From Schizochytrium sp. TIO01 (lineage: Eukaryota; Sar; Bigyra; Thraustochytrida; Thraustochytriidae): a stretch of 64,000 nucleotides of DNA. Position numbers and translations under genes: made by a program. This document shows, one piece after another, positions 56,505-64,000 of this stretch. The notes beneath the pieces are model-generated. The model did no database searches and had not been told where the DNA came from. It saw nothing but the letters and a program-made list of their open reading frames with translations. The stretch covers positions 4,463,483-4,527,482 of the forward strand of contig SMSO01000032.1 of assembly GCA_004764695.1 (NCBI GenBank). Reading direction: 5' to 3'. Numbering within the stretch: position 1 is the first letter of the stretch; each line of letters opens with the position of its first letter.

Positions 56505-57121
56505 TTAAGCAGTGCGTTGAATGATATGGAAGCCGCTATCGGATTGAATGATTCCACTTGTCTCTCCTACGGCAAGGTTGAATGCCGCATCCTCGAAAGG
56601 TTTCTGCATCATGCCACGGCCAAATTTACCAAGATCTCCACCACGCTTGAAGCTGCTGCAATCACTCTCAGCATGGGCAATATCAGCAAACTTACTCGGA
56701 TCTTGGTCCAAGGTTTGCTGGATGGCCTCAAGACCAGCAATTGCATCTTCAGGTGTACGGCTGACACGTTCGTTGGTTCGGCGACTTACTGGGTTTCGAG
56801 ATCCTGAGTGCTTATAGAGGATGTGAGAGGCTTTCACTTGTGTCGGTAATGCTGCATCCTCAGCTGTGGGTTTTTCCCAGCGTGATACACGCGAAAACTC
56901 GTTGAAGAAGTAAATAGATCCAGGGTTGCTTCTGTTGTTGTGACGTAGGAGAAAAACCAGTAGAGTATGGGAAGGCATCGTTAGATAAATAATATGATAC
57001 GCAAGACAAGATATTGAGCATCAAAGACAGTGTAGAGTTCAAGCTTGTTTTCTGATGTAGTTCTCACTTACGTGCTTTCGCGGGCAACCCAGCCAGGCGG
57101 TAGCGAGAGTTCTTCCGACAT
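56505..57121 (-). CDS. PIN1: Pin1-type peptidyl-prolyl isomerase (WW plus parvulin), two exons
   Basis: Isomerises phospho-Ser/Thr-Pro bonds. Reconstructed from exon 1 (57121-57072, 50 bases) and exon 2 (56931-56505) across a 140-base GTAAGT...CAACAG intron; 158 residues, close to human Pin1 (163). Splicing rebuilds the WW domain: MSEELSLPPGWVARES in exon 1 joined to SNPGSIYFFNEFSRVSRWEKP in exon 2, with both Trp and the central Tyr present. The parvulin domain keeps Pin1 catalytic and phosphate-binding residues: KASHILYKHSGSRNPVSRR (His, Lys and Arg pair), SDCSSFKRGGDLGKFGRG (Cys), MMQKPFEDAAF and the final GFHIIQRT His. Without splicing, exon 2 alone gives a false start at 56978 inside the intron. 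Confidence 0.93.
56932..57071 (-). other. Intron of the Pin1 gene
   Basis: 140 bases with GTAAGT donor and CAACAG acceptor, located inside the WW domain. Its removal rebuilds a complete WW consensus. Confidence 0.9.
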
Positions 57122-59038
57122 GTTTGGCTGTTGCGTGGTCGGTAGATGCTTATCCTTCGAATTATTTGCGAAGAAAGAAGACAAGGCGAGAAGGCAAGCT
57201 GGGATGCTTGGAGTTCGAGAGAAGCACCCTTACGGTCTGTCCCTGCACTGGTCTCTTGTTCAGTCGACACGTCGCAGGGCGTCGATGATGTAGATCTATT
57301 GGTTTCTTTCTCTTTCCTTTTTATTTCTAATATTATTTTATAGATACCCTACAACCTTCTACTTGAGTACGGGACTATGAAGGTAAGTACGGAGGTACAT
57401 AGGTACGTATTACTCTACTAGTAGCTTTGACTTAAGTTTTTTATGCAAGTGAAGGAGATTTCAGGGAGAGCCTTTGAATAGTAAGAGTGGAATGGCAAAG
57501 GTAACCAAACATCAATTTTCATGAACAGTATGTCAGTGACTAGTTACATCAGGAGGCCTCCACTTATGGAGTCAGCTACTATTGTTAGCAAGAAGCTCAG
57601 CAATTCTGAAACTAGCCTACATTTAACCCCATCAATGTCTAAAAACGGTGCATTACTTGATTTCCAGAACCTGAAACCTGCAGAATAGGTAGTCTCTTCT
57701 AGGACTAACATGTTTAGAGCCATGGCATATCAATTCAACAATATCTTGAAGTGGTGCGATTTCACTATAGTAGGTACTTTCAACTACGGTAACTCACCTT
57801 CATACTTTGATATTCTCTAAGCCCATTCAGCATCGCGTCCTCACCTGTTCAACTAATCTCTTACAAGTACTCTAAAAAAATTCTCTTTTGAGAACATATA
57901 TAAAGCTTGCGAGAAAGCGACCACAAAAACTAGATGAATACTGCATTCTTTTCTTTATTATTCTCTGATCTCAACATTCTGGGAGGGAGCGGCTCCCGAC
58001 CCACAAGTTAGAGTTTGGCTATAAATTAGCTATAATACTACGTCAGAATATGGCCTTATTTATTTTATCCTATGAAATCTTATTGATTGTCAAAATAGTG
58101 CAGGATCCAAGTGTCTGAGTTTAGTAACGTGGTTCTTTAGGGACACAAATTTATGTCACTGCTAAATTACCAATCGAAGAGTCATGTGGACAAGACATTA
58201 ACTATTAAGACTTGTAATTTATAAGACTGTGAATATCAGATAATAATGTGTAAGACCAAGGAAACTCAAGAGTGAAAGTATACACGTAACCCAGAGATTA
58301 TGTAAGGACAACCTAGATTTGAGGTTGACCGAACCCCTTGAAATCTATGTAATAACAGATAAAGTATGTCTTAGTCTCTTTAATAGAATATGATCTAACC
58401 CACCAGGGTGTTCATCAGTGGGTTGCTTAATCTATAAGCCTGGGTTATACAATGCCTTATCATGCTTTCAAAGCTTCTTCCCTTCACTTTCCCAGCCAAC
58501 TCTGGCTGAAAAGATAATAGCTTCCTGTAGTCCCCCAGGTCTTCAGGATTATCGGTGGGATGGTCTCATTCTCCCATACCTATAACCCAGTGCTTCCAGG
58601 CTTCTTTAAGTTTGTCAAGACCTTCAGTATTTACACGGCGCTTGGGTTGGAAATCTCAGCACGGAAACTACACGAATTTCTTTTTTCACAGACCCCCTGG
58701 ATATATATTAAAAATTCGGCACTACAACAAAACGCTTCCGAAATGATCATTTTAGTTCTGAAAATGATAAAGTATTTCCCAAACTCATACATAAATTACA
58801 TAAATAAATCTTTCTGAAAAGACAATCGATTCCATGCACTTCATCTATATCTGAATACAAATGAGAGCTTAGTAGCTTTAATCATCCTTCTTTCAGAGGT
58901 TTTCAACCATAGAGTGTAGCCTCGATCGAGGAATAACGAAGATGATGTTGGAGATCTGATTTCATAGTACGCACCCAAATGACCAATCTTCTGATATATC
59001 ATATTATTTCCATGTACATAATATATAATCGTAAATGA
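57122..59038. other. Spacer upstream of Pin1
   Basis: AT-rich with no recognisable gene. It contains one minus-strand dispersed repeat copy (57424-57478). Confidence 0.5.
57424..57478 (-). repeat. Dispersed hairpin repeat, degenerate copy
   Basis: On the minus strand: CAAAGGC, GAAATCTCCTTCACTTGCAT, then AAAAAACTTAAGTCAAAGC. Block order and spacing match the family. Confidence 0.6.
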
Positions 59039-60067
59039 TCACGAGAAGCTTGCCTGGCTTACTACATCTAAATCTACTTCATCCATTGTGAATCCAACAC
59101 GGGTGCTTCCTCGAGTAACAGGCAGTTTTTCATTTTCGGATATGTCTTCCATAATTCGTTTTTCAAGAGCCTCTCGGGCAGCCTGTCTTGCGCGATTCAA
59201 GCGTATATTTGATGATTCAATAAATAACGGCGGTACTTCATTTCCGAGTTTGCGTCCACGCACTTGTGATTCTTCGACTGACTTCTCTTCTCTAAGTGAG
59301 ACATCAAAGTTGTTATTTTGGGCTGCACGACGAGAACGTTGGTTCTTATGTTGAGGTGATTCTTGCTTCGCTTTTCTAGGTAGCGGCGGCACTTGTGTGC
59401 CGCGAATCTTAGCCTTTTCTTGAAGTGCTTCAATAGCTCTTGCATGATCTATATCTAATAGAGTCTTGTCATGTGCGTCAAGACGGTATTTCAATTTTTG
59501 AATGCGCCGGATATGACCAGCCCGAGCATCTGCCGAAGCCTGATAGGCTACTTCACGTCGTCTAATTGAAGCTGCGAAAAGAAATGCATGTGTCCTCACT
59601 GCAAGTTTTGCTAGCAGCTCCCAACCAAGGCGAATGATACTGAAAGTTGGTGGATCAATGTAGTCTTCAGGTACTTCAATTCCTGCAGCTTCAAGCTCTT
59701 CTCGTTTATGAGCATGAACAATTGACCCCTTTGTCATAATCCGAACCCAGCGATCAAACTCGGCATCTAAAACATCATCAAAAGCTTCAATTTGCATTTG
59801 TATGTACTTTCGCCTTTTTACATTGCCATCTTTGTCTGGGTTGAGTAGGGTAAAAGCACCACGTGCTGCCTCAATCTCGTCCGGAGTTAGCTTTTCTACT
59901 TGTGTAAGAAATTCTGCGAACGATATACACCCATTCCCGCCAACATCAAGTCTATCAAACACGCTAGCAACTTTTTTGTAGCGATAGTGTCGTAGAAGGG
60001 GATCCTCTTCTTCCACGTTTTCAGTATCTCCGGTTGCAGTTGTGTCCTTACTCTCATCAGTCAGCAT
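59039..60067 (-). CDS. EF-hand protein of unknown function
   Basis: 342 residues. An EF-hand pair lies about 33-100. The first loop, DVGGNGCISFAE, has the canonical Asp/Gly/Asn/Glu ligands. The second, NPDKDGNVKRRK, lacks the final acidic residue and probably binds calcium poorly. The rest (about 110-342) is charged and partly helical, with a segment YIDPPTFSIIRLGWELLAKLAVRTHAF, coiled-coil-like basic stretches and a disordered Ser/Glu tail. I recognise no other domain. An in-frame TAG lies two codons before the ATG at 60067, which supports this start. A 64-codon minus-strand frame just upstream (60128-60322) is out of frame. The function may be calcium-dependent binding of a partner, but this is only inference. 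Confidence 0.8.
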   Translation of the reverse strand: MLTDESKDTTATGDTENVEEEDPLLRHYRYKKVASVFDRLDVGGNGCISFAEFLTQVEKLTPDEIEAARGAFTLLNPDKDGNVKRRKYIQMQIEAFDDVLDAEFDRWVRIMTKGSIVHAHKREELEAAGIEVPEDYIDPPTFSIIRLGWELLAKLAVRTHAFLFAASIRRREVAYQASADARAGHIRRIQKLKYRLDAHDKTLLDIDHARAIEALQEKAKIRGTQVPPLPRKAKQESPQHKNQRSRRAAQNNNFDVSLREEKSVEESQVRGRKLGNEVPPLFIESSNIRLNRARQAAREALEKRIMEDISENEKLPVTRGSTRVGFTMDEVDLDVVSQASFS

Positions 60068-63000
60068 AGTCTAGCCTTTTGAGTCAGCCTTCCTTCTTTG
60101 CTTTGACTCTTCTTGATAGATCTGTAGTCAAGCAGCAGAAGGGGAGGAGACAAGCGTAGTAACACTAGCACCAACCTTGCTTTCTACTGCAAGCACGCTC
60201 TGACGTGGTGCAAGGACTCTTGGGCTTGCCTGTCGATTATTCAACTTAACGTTTTCTTGCTTACTATCAGTAGAAATGCTTTTTCCTTGCAATACTTTTC
60301 TCATGCACACTGACTTGGCCAATGGACTTTGAGCTCCTTGGCCACAAACCGGCTTGGTGAATATCGACTGATGCCAACAAAAGGCACGAACAAAAAGCGT
60401 GCATCAATGCGATATCAGGCACGAAAGTGAGCCGTTGAAAATAATTTTAAAAGGCTTCCACTTCTCTCTAGTAGATTCCCTAAGAGTTCAAGACAATCCT
60501 ATTAGAACCCTCGCAGACTCAGTACTACCCCATATAATACGAGTCTTTAAAACAAAGTGCCAGAACCAAAGATACAGCAATGGGAAGCTGGATGCAGTCT
60601 GCAAGACGATGTCTTAAAATTTTTGGATCCTGATAAGGAAATACACTTTAGAGAGAGGCAGACAGAGACAATTTACCCTTCATAGATACTACGTTTTTGC
60701 CCACGTTACAGTATGACATTTTGGGTATACTGCCATACATAGCATCCATTATCTTGGAGAGTTTTGAAAGTACTCCAACTCGTTAACTAAATGCAGTTTC
60801 GGGCCAGGAACAATATTTTGCTGAGCAGAAAATTCTATAAAATGCTACGCTTACACTATTTTATTAACTTCAAGCACACGCCATCAAGCCTTTGACTAGC
60901 ACTTTTTTTGTAGCCTTTAAATTTTGTTTTGCTCGTTGAAGTCTTTGCATCAAAGATGGCTATGCAAAAAAGAGTGTGAAATTATAGATGCGGGTTTATA
61001 TCGAAATTGAATATGGTTTCAATTATATTGAGACCCACACTCAATGCAACTACTGAGAAGGGATACATATACATCGTCAAAAGGTGCTCCTTTTAACCTT
61101 GCAAACTCATATCGTAAAGATGTATCTGTATCCCTTTTCAGTAGTAACTTTTCTCAACAGTCGCTCTGATTATCATCGACATGGTCCTTGCATACTGTGC
61201 TGATTGTGTAGAACCTACAGGTGGCACAGAATAAACAAAACTACAATGCTGAGTTTCTAACAGACACATCCCAACACTTGAACAGGTAGGTACTAAGTAC
61301 AATCTCACTAATATGGTTTGATCCGAGTTTTCTCAACGTATGGAATTACTATGAGCAGCCTCTGACTGATGATCTCAAACTTCAAAATCATGAACCCATT
61401 ATTGCTTCAGATTTTTAGATAACGCTCAAGTAATCGGGCGTCTTTGCTATCTACGTTCTCAAAATTCCACGACAAAATGTCTTATTGATTTTGATAAGCT
61501 ACAGCTGGTTGTGAGATTGCCAATAGTCAAGGCTTGGCTTTCTCAGTCCCCGCTTCTTAAGGAGGTAACGTTTGTGTCTTCGAATCCGCGAAAATTTATG
61601 TTCTGAATTCAATGTGTGTGTTTAAAGATTATCATAATTTATCTTCCCCTGATTATTTAGCGCATTCGAGGATTTTAGTTGCATTGCTAAAGAGAGCAAT
61701 CAAGCTGTATAGTTTCTCGAAGCAATATACAGTTACTGTGGTCTCGTCTTCTTCTTTTCATTGTAATTATATTGCTGGTAGGTTGTTTAGGTCTGAGGCG
61801 ATTCGTTCAGAGAAGATATATAGGATTCCCTTTTCAAAATTTAATTTTAAAAAAGAAAACAAATTAAAGTAAAGTAAAAAGATTAAAATCATATGATATA
61901 TTATGAGGTATTTATTGAAATACTAGTATAGCTTTGAATGAGAGTACTTTTCTAAACCTATTTCAACTTTAAAAAGAGGTTGGCACTGTTGTCAGCTTGA
62001 GAAAGATCCAACGACCTGGTTTATACTAGATTGCCTGGGTGAACAACATAATTGTGGAGTTGTGCAGCATCCATAGAAGATCCCACATGGTTTGACACGA
62101 TAGATACCTGCTACCATGATAGGCATGATGATGATCATCAGATCCAAATCCAACTCGTTCAGCTTATCTGTATATTTCCTTATTCCCTAACACTTTAACC
62201 TGAATTTAATTGCCGCTCCCCAACGATCCATTTTTTGGTAGGAATGATGCACCTTGGAAGATGCTCCAAGCTATCTTAATTCCCGTACGTATGCCATCAA
62301 TCGATCATTTATGATGACAGCCAAGGTATATAAATAACGACAAAGGTACATAAGGACTGGAAAGATAATCTTGATAATTAACCAAGAAATCAACCAATCA
62401 ATAGCATAGTTGCAGACTGTTGGCAATGAACGGCCGTATATATATTTCTTATTGTAATGTTCATAGTATTATGGTGCTTTAGAGTGCGATTTAGCTGAGA
62501 GTCTGCCATTGTATCTATTTATCTATAGATATCTTTAGATAGATAGACATACAAAAGGAGAAAGGTGCCTTTAGGAATCTAGAATCGTGTTGAGGTGCTA
62601 CTTCATATAATGATGGTATTCAGAGAATGGGAATAGAGCGAGCTGTGCGTAAGTAGGTAGTCATCAGTAATATGCCACAATCTTACAGTGTTAATGCAGA
62701 TTGCGCGCTGTCCTTATTTTCGAAAGGGTATCCTTAGTAGGTTCTCAAGTAGGTTCAAGTAGCTACCTAACTGGTACTAATATATATATATATATATTAA
62801 TAATCAACGATGAAAAGATCGGACCGTGGGACTTCATTGGAAGAGGTTATTATTCTGCTTTAAAACACTTTAACAAAAAAAAGGAAAACTTACTATAACT
62901 TCATTTACCCATATTGTTCTTCATCATGCAAAATCTGCGATAATTGACCTGTCAACTTGATCATTTACATCATTATTTCCATTATAGCGCCTTTTTAAAC

Positions 63001-64000
63001 ACTCACGTAGGTAGGATAGTAGTGCGCCTTTTTATTTATTTTCTAGCTTATTTTAAAAAGTTATTCTGATTATTACCTTCAAGAATATGATAGTTAGTAG
63101 GATTACAGAAATGTATAGGCAGGTATACATACCTGTATAATATATGATTAATAAAACAAACTTGCAATAGAAGATTTAAAAAGAAAACTTAAGAGCCATT
63201 GGCAAAACGTGGTTTGGCCCGTCTGCGTGGTGACCTCGTTATAAAGTGGGACTATAAGGCAGTGTGTCTCAGTCCCTAGTAAATAAATCTCACTCGTTGT
63301 AAGCTTTCAGAAATTCCCTAGGCCTACCTAATACCTAGCTATGGACTAAGCTATCAATGCCTAGCTATGTACTTCGGCTAACTTCTTGAGGCGCACAACT
63401 TTTAAGGCGCAGATAAAGTTGAAAAAAACAAAAATAATAAATTAATGAAAAACAAAGTACTACTAATGATTATAGTAGTAATCTGTCTCCCGTATGATGG
63501 TTTCTAAAAAAAAGTCCACAAGAAAAGGACTATTACTACCTACTTTATTAGTTGGTAGATGACCGAATCCTACTTTATAGTCTATAGAGAGACTAGTTCC
63601 CTACGGTAGTGCCATCTAATCTATTGGCATATCAAAGAACCCATTAAAGATCCTGGGCCGAGTACCTGAGGGGATAATTAACAATATTTGCAAGCAAACT
63701 CGTAACACTCGCTGTGCCAGTCTGCGTTGAGACGAAGGGGCTGTTGCTTTGAAGCAGCGTAGCCATCTCGCTTTACGATTATAAACAGATATCTCTGTGT
63801 GAAGTCTTCTACGAAACACCAAGGAAGGGTTTACGAAACCAAGGGTTGAAGAGGTTTGAGCTTCAGGCTCACTCCAGCGCGAAGCCCGGGACGGATTGCA
63901 AACGCAAGCAACTATGACGATCAAGGCAGCATCATCTTTCCTTTTCCAGAGCACCAAAAGCATTTGGTGTGAGCTAGGTTCTTCTCGGCATGTAGGGCGT
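60068..64000. other. 3.9 kb right-end spacer
   Basis: No convincing gene. It contains a strong inverted repeat (61049-61145), a TA run near 62780-62800, and several short frames. A plus-strand frame from ATG at 63914 stays open to the right edge (29 codons, MTIKAASSFLFQSTKSIW start, targeting-peptide-like) and might be the start of a gene beyond the window; support is weak. Confidence 0.4.
61049..61145. repeat. 27-bp inverted repeat forming a long hairpin
   Basis: Arm 61049-61075 pairs with 61119-61145 at 25 of 27 positions. The 43-base loop contains its own small hairpin (AAAAGG ... CCTTTT at about 61083-61095). No flanking coding sequence. Confidence 0.75.

Noticed and set aside
60128-60322. 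64-codon minus-strand frame just upstream of the EF-hand gene as an N-terminal exon
   Set aside because: An in-frame TAG precedes the EF-hand ATG by two codons, and simple splicing options do not give a convincing join. It may be an upstream frame in the leader.
61560-61600. TCTTCGAATCC as a tRNA T-arm
   Set aside because: The loop would be ten bases and no other tRNA arms are present.
63616-63963. 115-codon minus-strand frame at the right end
   Set aside because: No recognisable domain; its composition does not look like the established genes, and other frames are equally open locally.
1-64000. CRISPR array or bacterial operon
   Set aside because: No spaced direct repeats of CRISPR type; introns and gene content are eukaryotic.

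Overview
The window is nuclear DNA of a eukaryote. Its genes are long, mostly intronless reading frames separated by AT-rich, microsatellite-rich spacers of 0.4 to 5 kb. Three short genes have canonical GT-AG introns that I could reconstruct. Gene content is housekeeping and unicellular in flavour: RBM28/Nop4, GRWD1/Rrb1, the RPAC1 polymerase subunit, a PSMG1/PAC1 proteasome chaperone, Pin1 and ERCC1. Together with a plant-style arogenate pathway fused into one protein and a kinase-phosphatase fusion, this suggests a protist, perhaps a stramenopile such as an oomycete or labyrinthulomycete relative. That placement is inference. There are no operons; genes lie on both strands.

Layout. 3-8505 (+): a giant HECT E3 ligase, cut by the left edge and carrying one apparent extra T. 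9069-12990 (-): a protein with two cyclic-nucleotide domains, a CaMKK-like kinase and a PP2C phosphatase, with a +1 frame change between kinase and phosphatase. 13-17.1 kb: no gene seen. 17187-18866 (-): GRWD1. 20153-20779 (-): DUF4442 hotdog protein. 22744-23658 (-): a tail-anchored protein resembling the mitophagy receptor BNIP3/NIX. 24-28.6 kb: microsatellites and dispersed repeats. 28635-29484 (+): a two-exon halohydrin-dehalogenase-like protein. 29868-31544 (-): nucleotide-sugar/PAPS-type transporter. 32735-33385 (+): ERCC1. 33941-37114 (-): prephenate/arogenate dehydratase, dehydrogenase and aminotransferase fusion. 37.1-41.8 kb: AT-rich spacer. 41844-42788 (-): RPAC1. 45230-47965 (-): tandem class III CoA-transferase. 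49468-50380 (-): PSMG1-like, two exons. 52788-55919 (+): RBM28. 56505-57121 (-): Pin1, two exons. 59039-60067 (-): EF-hand protein. 60-64 kb: no convincing gene, but a strong inverted repeat.

Themes. Several products serve ribosome and RNA-polymerase biogenesis (RBM28, GRWD1, RPAC1) or protein turnover and quality control (HECT ligase, PSMG1, Pin1, possible mitophagy receptor). Multidomain fusion is prominent: kinase-phosphatase, three-enzyme aromatic amino-acid protein, tandem CoA-transferase. The most unusual items are the BNIP3-like protein, the eukaryotic halohydrin-dehalogenase-like gene whose signature motif is only restored by splicing, and the cNMP-kinase-PP2C protein whose frame change sits on a CTT TGA C sequence. 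A short dispersed repeat family with a hairpin core recurs at least 13 times in the spacers.
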